NCBI GenBank assembly: GCA_964036045.1 | Contig: OZ038381.1 | Span: 139,573,657 to 139,637,656 of the forward strand | DNA from: Eutreptiella sp. 'Long Island Sound 2002' | Taxonomy: Eukaryota; Euglenozoa; Euglenophyceae; Eutreptiales; Eutreptiaceae | DNA: 64,000 nucleotides | Direction of reading: 5' to 3' | Shown: in pieces, positions 22,033-34,379 of the stretch | How positions within the stretch are numbered: position 1 is the stretch's first letter | Layout of the letters: the number at the start of each line of letters is the position of its first letter | Position numbers and translations under genes: made by a program | The notes under the pieces: generated by a model | Databases searched by the model: none | What the model was told of the DNA's origin: nothing | What the model saw: only the letters and a program-made list of their open reading frames with translations

Positions 22033-24110
22033 GAAGCGGCCAAGAGGGGGGGGCCTTTGAGAAGCAGCGAAGCGGACTGGAGGACGAGGCCGAGGAGAAG
22101 CAGAGAAACCAAGATGAGGATAAGGCCCAGGCGATGCAGCGATGCACACAAGTGGACGAGGACGTGGAGATGAGGTGGAGCAGCCAAGGGGACAAGGCCC
22201 AGGAGAAGCAAAGGAGCAGCGAAGAGGAGGAGCCCGAGGAGATGCAGTGAAGAAGTGACCAAGACGAGGCCCTGGACAAGCAGCCGAGGGCAGCCGAAGA
22301 CATGGAGGGCCCAGGACAAAATCATCCGGGCAAAAGAAGAAAGAGCAGCCGAAACAAAACGACAACAAAATGCGGACGAAGGAGACCTGATGCCCTTGAC
22401 TGGAACATCCGGGGCGGAACAAGCAGCAGGGGCCGCCGCCTGCCGGACAGGATCATCTGGGGACAAGTGGCGGCCAGAGGCCCCGGACGGGCGCATCCGA
22501 AACGGAACAAGGAGCAGGGGCTGCCGCCCCCTAGACTGGATCATCCGGGGACAAGTGGCCGCCGAACGCCACGGACAGGAACATCGGCCACGGTGAACAA
22601 GAGTAGCGGCCACGATGGCAAGGCCGTGGAGAAGCAGCGAAGCGGAGTGGAGGACGAGGCCGAGGAGAAGCAGAAAAACCAAGATGATGACAAGGCCCTG
22701 GTGATGCAGCAATGCACACAAGTGGACGGGGACGTGGGGATGACGTGGAGCAGCAAAGGGGACGAGGCCGAGGAGAAGCAGAGAAGGAGCCCCAGGAGAT
22801 GCAGTGCAAGAACAGAGGAAGACATGGAGTGCCCAGGACTGGATGATCCGGCACAAAACAAGAAGGAGCGGCCGAAACAAAACGACAACAAAATGCGGAT
22901 GAAGCAGACCTGACGCCCCGGACTGGAACATCCCGGGCAGAACAAGCAGCATGGGCCGCCGCCCCCCGGACTGGAGCATCCGGGGACAAGTGGTGGCCAG
23001 ACGCCCCAGACGGGTGCATCCGGGACGGAACAAGGAGCAGGGGCTGCCTTGCCCGGGACTGGATCAACCGGGGACAAGAGGCGGCCGAACGCCACGGACT
23101 GGATCATCCGGGGCGGATCAAGCAGCTGGAGCCGCCGCACCCCAGACTGGATCATCCCGTGACAACAGGCGGCCAGACGCCCCGGACTGGAACATCCGGG
23201 GTGGAACAGGCAGCAGGAGCCAGCGCACCCACGACACGATAGTCGACGGACACGTGGCAGGCAGACACCCCGGACTGGAACATCCGGGGCAGAACAAGAA
23301 GGAGCTGCCACCACCCCCGGGGCCGGGGAAAGGTGGTCTGCCGCCCCGGGCAGGATTGCCCGGGGCGGATCAACCAGAAGGGGTCCACACCCCCCGGGCT
23401 GGAGCGTCCAGGGGAAAGTGGCCGCCAGAGGCGAAGGAAACAGGAGGCCGAGACCAAGGTGGCGCAGCGAAGGAGACAAACCCGGAAGCAACGCAAAGGA
23501 CAACGCCGAGGAAATGTAGAGAGGCAAAGAAGTGGACGAGGCCGAGGAGACGCAGGGCAGCAGAGATAAGGACGGGGCCGTGTTGAAGCAGAGAAACAGA
23601 CCTATGGATGAGGCCGGGCTGATGCAGAGAAGCAGCTGTGAGGAAAACGCTGTGGTACCGCAAAGAGGCGGAGGTGAGGACAAGGCCGCTAAGAGGTAGT
23701 GCAGCCATGGGGAGGACAAGGCCGTGGTGATGCAGAGAGGTAAACAAGAGGACAAGGCTGAGGTGATGGGGAGCAGCAGCCGAGAGGACGAGGCCAAGGA
23801 GAAATAATGAGGCAGCCAAGAATAGGAGCCCGTGGTGATGCAGTGATGTGAAGACCCGGACGAGGCCGTGGTAATGCAGCAAAGCGGAGACGAGCCCACA
23901 AATTGCCCAGGACTGGATCATCCGGGTACAAACAAGAAAGAATGGCCGTAGCACGACGCGAGCATTAACCCGTGAAATAAGACCAGACGACCCGGACTGG
24001 ATCATCCGGAGCGGAACAAGCAGCAGGACCCGCCGTCCCCCGGACTGGATCATCCAGGGACAAGTGGCGGCCTGGCGCCCCGGACTGGATCATCCGGTGC
24101 TGACCGCCTG
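21880..24110 (+). repeat. Minisatellite-like interior, CCGGACTGGATCATCCGGGG units
   Basis: Many irregular units of about 40-60 bp built on CCGGACTGGATCATCCGGGG plus GGAACAAGCAGCAGGAGCCG or GACAAGTGGCGGCC. They mix with a second unit type (GAGGACGAGGCCGAGGAGAAG…CACAAGTGGACG) seen at about 22075-22250 and 22630-22800. Long open frames on the minus strand across it arise from repeated composition. CCGGATGATCC and its complement give repeated short palindromes. Confidence 0.75.
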
Positions 24111-24339
24111 ACTGTGCAAGAGATTGGCCCGGCAGACCGCGCAGAGGCGGGCCCGGTAGTCCGAGTATAGCAGGCGAGACGTGGGTGCTGGTAGCTATGC
24201 CTCTCCGCACCCCCACCATGCGGGAGTCACTCGTACTGCAGGTGGAACATGTAGGGTGAAGTGGTGCACCCGATGCCGCCCACCCAGCTAAACCAAAGGC
24301 GGAGACACACACACAACGAGGATGGGATCAACATGGACA

Positions 24340-24830
24340 CCACGTCGCACACGGGGCACAACAACAGAGCACTTCATCCTTCCAAGCCCTAGCAGGGGTA
24401 CGTGTAGTGGCGTCCCTGCTAGGCCACAGCCACAAACAAAAAAAAAACCACTCAAACAAAGCGCGCTGTGTTCTTGTGCCCAAACACAGGTGGATCATAT
24501 GGGCTGCCCACCCTGCATGACCCAGGGCGCGGATGACACTCACAGCAACACGTCCGAGGCACGTACGGGGAGGAACAGCAGAAAGAAAGACCCTCGGCCA
24601 TGAGTGGCGAGGAACAAACATCAGAAGGGCCTTGTGCCATGTGAGGTTTGAAAGACGACGTCAAGGACGGCGAGACCACATGCGGTGCAAGCATACAGAA
24701 CACAGAACACACACCCCCTCCAAGCCCTAGTGGGGGTACGTGTAGTGGCGTCCCTGCTGGGCCACAGCCGCCTGGAGACGCTGTGTTCTCGTGCCAATAC
24801 ACAGGTAGGCCAATGGGGCCAGGACTTGGA
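24340..24830 (+). repeat. Two degenerate copies of an about 350-bp repeat
   Basis: The block CCAAGCCCTAG.(G)GGGTACGTGTAG…GTCCCTGCT.GGCCACAGCC followed by GTGTTCT.GTGCC.A.ACACAGGT occurs at about 24380-24495 and again at 24720-24810. Between them lies a segment of unknown nature. No protein is supported. Confidence 0.55.
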
Positions 24831-25809
24831 ACAAGTGGCCAGACGCCCCGGACAGGAATATGCGGAGGAGAACGCGCTGAGTACGCGGCAGAAGGGGATA
24901 GGATAGGAGCGACCCGTGCAAGGAGCGCAAAACGGTCCCCGGATGAATGAGGATCCTATGGGCCCGCGCCACTGGGTTGCTGGCGGCCCGGTGGGGTATA
25001 AACACGGCATGAGGGATGGGATGGGGCCAGGGGCTAAGATAGCGGTGTGGCACGGGCCGCACAACAGCCCAGTGGGATAGGTAAACCACGGGACGCTGGG
25101 ATTGGGCCGGTGACGGGATGTGGCAAAGGGGAACGTGACATGGAATTGGATTGGAGACCGAAAGCGCCAAGCAACAGCCCCGTGGGATTCGGGGCCAGTC
25201 GCCATGGAGTGGTGAACCATGGGCCAACCATGGAGAGCCGGGCCACGGGAAGTCGGGAAAATGCCCTGAACTCCGGGACGGCCGTGAGGTGTCCGCAGGG
25301 GTGAGGGTTGACCCTGAAGTCCCCGGGTCAATGGCGTAACTACACGTAGGTTCACGCGTGAGCAGGACCTGGGGGAACGTGGAAAGGGTCGCCCCCTAGC
25401 CTCCAGCCGCGGATGGACGACAACCAAGTGCATCCGTGAGCCGATTGGGTACTCCAACCCGTGAGGGATGGGGAGTGGTGGAATGTGGTTGAGACAGACA
25501 AATGCTGCGCTGTCGGCAAAGGCTATCCACAGGAAACTCGCCTGCAGGCACCCCAAAGGCAGTGCTAGGGGGGGAAGGCCGACGGATCCTTCGATGGGTG
25601 ACCGGAAGGAGCTGAGACCGTGGGCGCAGCGACAGAAGGAGACCTACCGCCGGTCATGCTGCAAGGAAACCTGGTTGAAGTTCTCGGACGTGAGGTGAGA
25701 GAGGCGTGGCCAGGGGAACTGATGGTGGAGAGCTCTCCTTCCCGCCAGAAGCGGGCACCATGTAAAACAAGCAAGGAGATGTCAGATCAGGCTGCAAACG
25801 CGGCCGCCC
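24831..25809. other. Non-coding interior of the derivative element
   Basis: About 1 kb, rich in GC, with scattered short repeats (ACCATGGGCCAACCATGG near 25214) and no convincing coding frame. It precedes the chromodomain fossil, where an autonomous element would encode integrase. Confidence 0.35.
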
Positions 25810-25827
25810 TTACTTACTTACTTACTT
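25810..25827 (+). repeat. TTAC microsatellite
   Basis: Four and a half perfect copies of TTAC immediately before the integrase-tail homology begins. It sits exactly at the boundary between non-coding interior and coding relic. Confidence 0.9.
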
Positions 25828-26170
25828 GGATCTGGACCATACACAACTCCGACCACGGGCGCCGGATCCCAGCGGGCGAGCGGTGACGTTTGAGTTCATG
25901 CCGGGAGACCTGGACTGCGACGATGACGATGAGGAGGATGACTATACCGCAGAGCGAATCCTAACGGACAAGCAGGACCCTGCCACGCCGGGGGGGAGGC
26001 TATACAACGTTCCTTGGAAAGCATTTGCCGCTTCGCGAGACTCGTGGGAACCTCCGAGCAGTTTTGTGCCGAGGTATACCACCGTGTGCCTGGACTATCT
26101 CAAGAAAAAGTAGATTAGTCTAGCTGTCAAGGATGTCTTGGTGCATTTGATCATGCACGAGCGGGATTGA
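25826..26170 (+). pseudogene. Chromodomain fossil, type B, copy 2
   Basis: Reads LDHTQLRPRAPDPSGRAVTFEF, an acidic linker (DCDDDDEEDDYTAERILTD), and RLYNVPWKAFAASRDSWEPPSSFVPRYTTV, then TAG at 26111, where the copy at 5664-5948 has GGG. The family end (…LIMHERD, TGA at 26168-26170) lies beyond. In the sequence KV.WKGF has changed to NVPWKAF, which alters aromatic-cage surroundings of the chromodomain. Upstream integrase is missing. Confidence 0.75.
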
Positions 26171-27290
26171 GTGACTCTCCCTTCAACCTTGACACGATTG
26201 TTTGTTTTTGCATAATTTGCCGCAGGGATGCACATATACCATGGCTCAATACCTCCCAAGTACCCCCCATCCCAATTTGCCTGACATGAGACGAGCATAT
26301 GAAACCAAGATCAGTCTTTGATTGTGTTCATATTTTTTTTGTGTGCACAATCGGTCGCCGCTTGCTCAGGAGATTTCTACGCATCAAGAACTGTCAAGAC
26401 CCACTCATATTTCCTATTTTTTTTGGTGGAGCCTTTGGTAAGTGCATCGGCGGGAGCGACACCCCCGCTATATGGGATGGTTCGCGGACTTCTGGCCGAG
26501 AATTCCAGAGTTTGCGGGGGATATGAAGTTGATATTTCTTTTCTTTGCTCTCCTTACGCACGTTGTTTTGTTCCTTTGTTTTCGCCATTTTAGAGTTCAG
26601 TTTGACCTACTGGCAGGTTGCCGGACGCTATTAGGACCACCGGATGTGCTAAACCCATCCCCAGGTGCCATTTCATTTTTTGCACATCACTTTCTATTTT
26701 TACAACGCTTGTTCCATTTTTAGTAACAAAATTTCTCTTTTTAGAACTTGGTCCTAGCGGTTTTCTTTTCCGTTCTGTCTGAATCCGCAGCCACCGGATA
26801 GCTGTCGCCGTTGCATTGGTGCGGTCGGTTTCCCTTCAGGGTCCCTCAGTTTGGAGATCTCAATTTTTCGCCTCTGCTATTTTTAGTAGAAAATGTTACT
26901 ATTTTTAGTAGAAAATCGTTTTCTCGTATCTCCGCGTTTTGGGCACCTTGGGACTATTCGACCGGATCCACGACCATTTTTTCGCGAGCGGGACGCGATA
27001 GCGATATCTGTAGGAGCTCATGTTTCGGCTTGAGTCCGATGACTCCGGAAATACGAAGAAAAGAATTCTTTCGGAAGAACATTTTTCCGGGGGAAAAAAA
27101 ACAAAACAACTTTTGCATTTTTTGTGCCTACGCTTGTCATGATGCACCATGACCCCCCCAAAATGCCAATGTCTCCTGAAGGTGATGCATTGCTCTCTGT
27201 CTCTTGGTCGGGGTGCGTGTCATGCGATGGGTTCATGCTGTGCACGTCAAGCACCATATATTTGTTTGTGGTCTTTTCATGTAGACCGGT
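26171..27290 (+). repeat. Chromovirus 3' flank, type B, copy 2
   Basis: Homologue of 5949-7060, collinear with small indels and substitutions. It contains the same two TTTTTAGTAGAAAAT blocks (about 26879-26915) and ends near ATGTAGACCGGTGGACGACG. Confidence 0.7.
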
Positions 27291-28689
27291 GGACGACGTT
27301 GCTCTTGTCTATCTTTGATCCGCCGAGCCTATGCTTTTAGGTTTAGTGGTGACAGGGAGAAAATTATTCTTTTGAGTTCTTTGCCCCCCCCCAATTACTC
27401 GAGCGCGTGGCCACGGTGTTAGTTGCACCCTCTGACAATGAGGGGGGCGCCAAGGGATCAACCGTGATCTTCTCCTCCTCTTTATGATTTTGCGAGCACG
27501 TGACAATGCTCTCGGAAGGGCGGTTCAGCCGGTTCAGATCCCGTTTGGCCGCATTGTTCTTCGTTTAACTGATTTCAGCCATTTCAGCGATTTTGCGTAT
27601 AAATTTAGGAGAATTCCGAATTTATACTATTTGTAAAACACAGGATTTAACATTTCTGGTTCAGACCAAGGCTGCTGTGTCTGCGCACGCCCATCTCGTG
27701 TTCCTTTTGGCGTGCGTGTGCTCTGTGTTCCTCAATGCGGCCCGATCGTCTGAAAGATCTTCCCAACGGGTGCTAATAGTGTTAGTTCTATCCTGTTACG
27801 GAAATGGAAGCAAATCAAGAGCTAGGGCAAGTTCAGTGGATGATCGAAGGCCCGGAATTGCGATCTGGCTAAACCCTGGTGTGGTGCCTCCACCCACACC
27901 GGCTGTCGCCCTTGGGTGCATCACTGCACTTGGGAAGAGACCGGTGTACGTTAATGAGCGCATCTGCTTCGGCAGTGCCACGCCTGCGTGCATGGGGGAC
28001 CACGAGTTCCTTGAAGATGGAGGAGCCCTATCGGAAGTGAAGTTGTAGTGGATGTGGCTGAGGTAGGCGCACCGGAAGGGAAGAAAGTAACTCTGTTGTT
28101 GGCCCTCAAGCTAAAGCAATTCCTCATCCCTTGGCTTATCATTTCTTTGCTTTGCATGTGTCATGACACCTTGATCTCCCATGGAATCAAAGAGGGTCAA
28201 TCATTGGTGATTGTGTGTGTTGAACATGTTGTGTGCATGTGCAATTGGTGAACATGCTAAAGGTGGAGAATTGCACGTATGCCCTGGTTGTTAACCTCTC
28301 ATTTGCCGTTTTAATCCGGTGACCTTCGGTGAATTCATGTCATTGGTCGAACACTCCGGTGAATCCATATCATTGGTCCAGCACGGTTGGTGATCCACCA
28401 ACCCTCCTTTGTCGACCTGCAGTATGGTATGAGGATAGCTCATTTGATTTGGCAATTCGTTGTAGGGATAATCCTCAATCAATGTCAGAGTTGCTCACTT
28501 CAAGTGCATGCATGCTCTCATGGGTCATGGCTCGGCGAAAGTCTCTCTCCATATGCATGCTTCCATGGGTCACGGCTAGGCTATGCCCTCGGGACTGCGT
28601 TTTGGTGAGGTTTTGTCTCTTCGGCCATTGATTGATTAGGTTCTCCCTCCTGGGCCATGGATTGGTTAGGTTTTCTCTCCTGGGCATGG
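27291..28689. other. Non-coding stretch with short decayed repeats
   Basis: A GCCGGTTCAGATCCC block at 27530 and a TATAAATTT at 27598 recall the type-A LTR-like unit, so a diverged LTR remnant may lie at 27520-27660. Small tandem repeats: a 31-bp unit with CATTGGTC at about 28330-28395, and an about 35-bp unit with TGGGCCATGGATTGGTTAGG at about 28610-28700. No coding frame is supported. Confidence 0.4.
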
Positions 28690-28982
28690 ATTGGTGAGGG
28701 TCTTTCCCTCAGGTCATGGACTGGGGCGGGAGCATCTCTCTTGGAGGCGGGGCAATCTCTCCTTGGGATAGGACAATCTCACCATGTGTCAGATGTGCTC
28801 TCATTGAACCCGGGATATCTCTCCATGTGCATTCTCTCTGCATGCGGGGTCTAGGTCTCTTGATCTGACCGAGGGCATCTTCCTACCCAAGTACTTTTCC
28901 CCAATCTCTGTCCAAGTAGAATGCGTTGAATTGGTTCGGTGTCACACGAGCATGCAATTAGGCAATATTGGTTTCACATGTC
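28690..28982 (+). repeat. Direct repeat, left copy, flanking GC-rich block
   Basis: Runs from ATTGGTGAGGGTC to TTTCACATGTCCA and is about 90% alike to 30481-30805 by eye; the right copy has one extra internal unit (GGGGCGGGACCATC repeated). It could be a segmental duplication or a short LTR pair: the unit starts TGGTGAGG and ends TCCA, but no ORF or priming site supports the LTR reading. Confidence 0.65.
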
Positions 28983-30480
28983 CAGAGGGGGGGGGGGGGC
29001 GCCGGGGCTCCCCGTTGCCCCCCTTCAGTCCCCTGGGTCTTTTCCCCAGCGGCTGCGGGGGGATAACTTGAGGGTCCCTGCCCAGACCTCCCCCGCGGCA
29101 GGCTGTGTGGCGCCGCGCGTCCCCCCCTGCAACGTGCCCTGCCGGGGCTGTTTGGTATCCCTGCACGCCGGGCGCGGCCTTGGGGGTTGGCTGCCGGTTG
29201 GTCAGCTCCTGCCGTCACGCCCGCCCATGTGCCGCGCCTACGGCCGGGGGGGGGGGGTCTGTGTGCCTACCTCCCTCCGGGGCGTTGTTGAGGGGGCACA
29301 GGGGGCGGGGGTCGAGGGGTCGCTCTGCCTTGGTCCGTCCCTCTGCCTCGCTCGGGTAGGCACCAAAGCGGGCTTCATCGTCGTCGCTCAGTCCATGGAG
29401 GGTGTGGTCTCCATACTGCTCCGGTTGGTGTCCGTGCGCTGCCGCCCGGATGCGGTCCGCGGGGTGCCCTTGTGCACTGGCGCAGGACTACAGGCCTGTC
29501 CAGGTCCCTGTGGGAGTGTGCGCGTGACGGTTTGGGGGCGCGCGGCGTATGGGCCTAGTGGAGTTCCTCCCTGGGTGCCGCGGCCCTCCCGGGGGGGGGG
29601 GCCTCCCTTGGCTCGGCGGGGGGGGCCCAGGGCGGACGTCCCCTTGGACGGCCTCTGGCGTTCCGTGGGCTGGGGGGGGGAGAGGGGGGAGAAGGGGGGG
29701 CGGCTTGCCGGAGCTCCCCGTCCTTCTCACCCTGTCCCCCCGTGCCTTTCGCTGGCGGCTGCCGGGGGGGGTGGCTTGGAGGACTCGGCCCGGGCCCCCC
29801 CTACGGCCCGTGGTGCGGCGCCAGGCGCCCCTGCCTGCTTCAGCGTCGGCCGGGGCCGATTGGCGTCCCTGGGCGCCGGGAACGGCCCGGGGGGTTAGCC
29901 GCTGGCGGGTCAGTCCCTGCCGTCACGCCCGCCCACGCGCCATGTGGGTGGCCGGGGGGGGAGGGAGGGGACGGGGGGTCTGGGCCCCGGTTTTGGGGGT
30001 TGGCGCCCGGCGGGGGGGGACCCGGGGCCGCTGGTCCGCACTCCCCTCGCGCCCTCCTTCCCGCCATTGGCCGCCGGGCTGTCGTTTGGGCCTTCGCCCA
30101 CGGTCCCCCCGCCCCCCGCCTCGCCGCCGCCGCGAGGCACTGGTAGGGGGGGGGGGGGGGGGCGGGTGGCGCCGGGGGCGGCGGTCCGGGTCAGTGGTTA
30201 GCGGTCAGTGGTCTGCGGGTCAGTGGGACTCCCTTGTCGCGCGTGTCCGCGTGCCCCGCGCCGCGGGCGCACACCCTCGGCCTCAGCCGTCCCCTTGACC
30301 GGGGGTGACGCTTGTCCTGCTGCGGCACGGACGGCGGTGGGGTGGAGGGGGGCGCTCAGGGTACGGGCGCCAGGGCCTGCCGGGGGGGTGCGCCGGGCCG
30401 TTGGTCCGCTTCCAGCCCCCCGTGTTCGTTGCCTGGGGTCCAGGTGCCGGCTTGCTGGGCGTCGGGCCATTGCTGCATCA
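28983..30480. repeat. GC-rich block with long G runs and internal repeat
   Basis: Strongly G/C-rich insertion between the two direct repeats. It has at least ten runs of 7 or more G, including runs of 12-16 near 28986-29000, 29249 and 30147. Inside it, about 29140-29260 is repeated at about 29840-29970 (both include CTGCCGTCACGCCCGCCCA). Its open frames on both strands are what such composition yields; no protein is recognised. Confidence 0.6.
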
Positions 30481-30805
30481 ATTGGTGAGGGTCTTTCTCT
30501 CAGGGCATGGCCTGGGGCGGGACCATCTCTCTTCAGGCCTGGATTGGGGCGGGACCATCCCTCTTGGAGGCGGGACAATCTCTCCTTGGGATAGGAAAAT
30601 CTCACTATCTGTCAGATGTGCTCTCATTGAACCCGGGATATCTCTCCATCTGCACTCTCTCTGCGGGCCGGGTCTAGGTCTCCTCATGTGACCCGGGGCA
30701 TCTTCTTACCCAAGCACTCTTGCCCAATCTCTCTCCAAGTAGCATGCATTGAATTGGTTCGGTGTCACACGAGCATGCAATCAGGGAATATTGGTTTCAC
30801 ATGTC
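30481..30805 (+). repeat. Direct repeat, right copy
   Basis: Right-hand partner of 28690-28982. Homology ends at TTTCACATGTCAA, after which the sequence becomes ordinary AT-balanced non-coding DNA. Confidence 0.65.
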
Positions 30806-33800
30806 AATGTGTGGATGGTTTCTAATGCACATGACAATTTGTGTTTGCAAATGCTTTCGGTTCCCAAGCAATCAGGCACCAGGTGATGGGACTGAGTGGT
30901 GTGTCCAAGCATGTGGGGCCATGAGACATATGTCGTGTGTTGGCTTTACATTTTGCTTGTGCCTTTGGCTCGCGATACTCTAACCGCAGGAGCCCAGCAA
31001 TTGGTATGCAGCATACACTAAACAGGTGAGGTTTGGTGGGCTGGCCCTTCTTGATGCCTTGTTCGCGAGCAGCAAGTGAACCCGCCAAGTCTATTCACTT
31101 GCTGGCCATTGTGTATGTTATTGCTAAGTGATAGGCACCCGGCGTCCGGTGTGAAGTACCGAGGCATTGACAGCATGATGATCTATGGAACGTGTCACAC
31201 ATGCCAGGTGTCAGGTATTGCTGTGAGGTCACTCTCCCGACTCATATTTGGTGATCCTCATTGCAAGCTCTTTACTTGTGATCATTGGTTATTCATGAGT
31301 GTGGACAATTCATGTATGTGGCCATGCCGTATTTTGTGTTCATGGAGGCCACGGTGCCACCCTTGATCCACGGTGGGACAATCCTTATTTTTGGAGCTCA
31401 TGTTTCTCAATTCCTGTTTTGCTGTCTTGTAGGCGGGCGTGAGGATGAGCCATGTGGGGCCACACTTATGTTGAAGCCGATGATGTGTATCATTTCTTTG
31501 TGTTCCGCCATGTGCCATATGGACCACATTGGTGTCATTTTGTCGCGCATGACCCCCGTGAATCGATGTTATTTTCTCAATGTGTTGAACCGAGGTTGTG
31601 TTCGCATGGTGTCATATGTCCGTAGTTCGATTGTGCATGGTATATAAAATCGATTCTTGGAGTAGGGATGCAACATCGTCTTCGATAATCGCATATTCTA
31701 TTCCAGGGCTTCACTTATACTTCTGTTTGACCCTCTCCCTTTGCCTGACATTGTCTCATTTGTTCCCCTCTCCATGATCATGTCCATGTATTGATGAGGT
31801 CACACTCAACTCCATTTGGTGATCCATTTATTGGACTGCACTGGTCAAGATCACTCGGTTCTATTCGTCAAGTTTCTGCTTTTTACTGCAAGGGTTGCGA
31901 AGGGTGTACCTACGGGTTTTGTTTGGATTTTGTGGCCAGAGGTTGCCAAGGGTACTTGCAGGAATATGGGACTTTGGATTTGGTGAAACATGGAAGCACT
32001 GGTGAGGTCAAGGACAATGGGAATCACGGGAAAGAGGGTTTAGAAATCGGGTATCGACGGTAGAGCTCGCACTATGGCAGGGGCTGGTCCCACAGACCTT
32101 CTTTAGGTGCTTTGTGAGCTGTGGTGTCATATGCAGTGTGTGCCACTGTGCGCCACGGGTGCAAGAATCCGTCGAGGTCTGAAGCAGTCCGTCTTTCCGC
32201 CGCCCTGTGACAATTGGCACCGAGGACCCTATTGTACAGGCACCCGGTGTGCTGATTGATGCCAAATACTTCTTTTTTTCACAGGGTAGGCTGCCTTTCA
32301 ACGAAAGTCACCCTGTAGGATTCTGTGTTGGTGTGCGTGTGTGCGCGCGTCTGTCCCTGTGCCTTCTTTTGGTTGCGCCTGTACGGCTGCGTTCGTTCAT
32401 GTTTTCCCGACAGGCTGACAACCGGCCTTTTGCATGAATGATTTTTTCACTATTGAAGAGACGTTGGCGACTGGACGGATGTCCAGCATCGCCGCAAAGA
32501 AGAAGGCAGGGCATGTTGTGGAGGATGTGTGTGTTTGGTGATATGTTATATCATTCTGAGGTTGTCATTCCATGTTGACACCGAGGCTCCACCACAGCTC
32601 TTACAACCAATCATTGTGCTTTGAGATCTTTTTTGGCTTTTTTTCTAGGCGCTCAGTGTGGAGTCCCCGAACAGTTTGCCTTGATTTCAAGAAAGCGTTG
32701 TCCAGTTTCCATGTCAATGTGCATCATAATGGTTGTCTTGCAGACAACTATTGACATAAATGTTTTTGCACTGAACGGCGCCTTTTGTGGCTGGCCAGGC
32801 CGAACTATTGACATGAGATGCAGAAATGCACCCCAGCCTGAGCCTCTCCACTTTGGTGTACCTGCATTTACCGCGGTCCTTCAGAATCATTTGAGGACAG
32901 TGACACTGTAAAGCTGGGATGCCGCTATCCAGGCTGCTGCGCCTCCGGCGGTGCTGTAGTTAGTGAAGCTGAAATGACCATCACACTTTCAAACACCTTC
33001 AATTGTGAATCTGTGTGAGGCAGCGGACCCCTGGCAGCAATTCTTATGGGCTTCAGCTATTATCATCTCACCGGCACAGCAAGCCTCTTGCACACATTGC
33101 CCATTGTTGCCCGCACGAGCCCCATTTGCATCTCCACTTCCATGAATTGGTTGAGCAGTGCATCGCTGGTTTTGTAGAGATTCCGTGCACCTCCGAAATA
33201 GCAGTTGGCGTGTGGGGTAGCTACCCATGTCCCTCCACGGGACCTGCTGCAGCCATGTCATTTGAAGTGACAGTATATTGATGTGGGGTAGTGGTGATCG
33301 CTGCGCGCACGTAATCAGTTTTTGCCCCTTTGTGTGCTCTCAGGCCATCACAGTTCTTCAAATGCTTGGCACCTGATCTGTTTACCACTTGCCTGCCATC
33401 CAAGCACTTCAGCGGCCAACGGGTGCATGCACACAAGTGTATTGTACTGCAATGGGGCAGTACAACAGGCTGCACCACTGCGTTGCTGCTGTATGCCCTG
33501 CTGCTGTAAAAAGAATCACACATGGCAACCCGCACGGCAGTTGCCTCGACGATTTTCTTCCTCACCTGCTGCAACTGCATTGCTGACGCTACAGTGATAC
33601 AACCACGCATGGCAAACTGCTACAACAGTTTTGTTGCTTGTAGCAATACAACCACGCATGGCCAACTGCTGTAAGATTTTTGTTGCTGTCTGCACAGTGC
33701 AACAGGCACAATATGTGGCGGTCAAGTCGGAACCTTTCGTGCATTGTATTTTGGTTGTTTGTTGCCAGTGTTCAGGATGTATTGCATGATTATTTTTTCC

Positions 33801-34379
33801 AAAGGTGTCTTTCATGGTAGGCCTGTGTGGAATGTTCGTTGTTATTTTTGGTTTTGCATCAGGGGTGCACGTTTTTTGGTATCTGTTGTTCATCAGTCAA
33901 AAATGAATGCACCAGGTGCAGTTGATCGGCTTGTGAAGGCAGTGTACAAAAGGAAATTGGGGAAACCATTCAACACAGGGTGAAAGAAACATCAACATTG
34001 GCATTTGCAATGGCACAGATAGTCAAGTGAAAGGTGTTTCCCGTGCATAGTGTTGCTTGGTACAATGTTCGCATCTAGTAAATTTCTGCAAATGCAGGGA
34101 TACTCAACAGAAAAAAGCATTTTGTGTACACAAGGTGTTTGGACACCAGGTTTTTGTTCAAAATAGTACACGGATGATGGACAGGTCATGATTGCAACCT
34201 GTCAGGTAGCTTTACCTCTGCACAAAAGTGGTTGATGTTTTGCGATATTTGGCATAATTTCCGAATTGAGTTTCGCAAAATTGTTTTTCAAAAAAAAGTT
34301 TTTTTATATACAATCTAGCAGGGTTGTGCATGAATCTAGAGATGCACAACTCCATTTTAGAGGAAGATCGCAACCCTGC
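30806..34379. other. Non-coding stretch, nothing recognised
   Basis: About 3.6 kb of balanced composition. Open frames are all below 130 codons, none has a recognisable domain, and none is joined by convincing splice sites. Around 33,600-33,680 there is a short repeated block (CA.CCACGCATGGC.AACTGCT). A UTR or unexpressed spacer cannot be told apart here. Confidence 0.4.

Larger units (their letters stand above)
18207..27290 (+). mobile_element. Non-autonomous chromovirus derivative (LARD-like)
   Basis: Interpretation: a type-A LTR-like unit and the gag start at 21691 are followed, where pol should be, by about 4 kb of minisatellite-like, non-coding sequence. Then comes a chromodomain end (25826-26170) and its 3' flank (26171-27290). 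Ends of an autonomous element with a non-coding middle define large retrotransposon derivatives. The 5' part is type A and the 3' part type B, so this may instead be a junction of two different insertions. Confidence 0.4.

Noticed and set aside
22541-23899. 452-codon open frame on the minus strand
   Set aside because: It lies entirely in the minisatellite. Its protein is a string of SSPLLL/GLVL-type repeats produced by the repeat composition, and overlapping frames are equally open.
21880-24110. CRISPR-like array
   Set aside because: Units are irregular in length and lack unique spacers between constant repeats; it is a decayed minisatellite in a eukaryotic retroelement.
28939-30605. Long frames on both strands in the GC-rich block
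   Set aside because: Very high GC content makes stops rare. All frames are Gly/Pro/Arg-rich and no domain appears.
28690-30805. A short LTR retrotransposon (direct repeats as LTRs)
   Set aside because: Although the repeats can be read as TG…CA, there is no primer-binding site, no purine tract typical of an LTR element, no coding interior and no target duplication.
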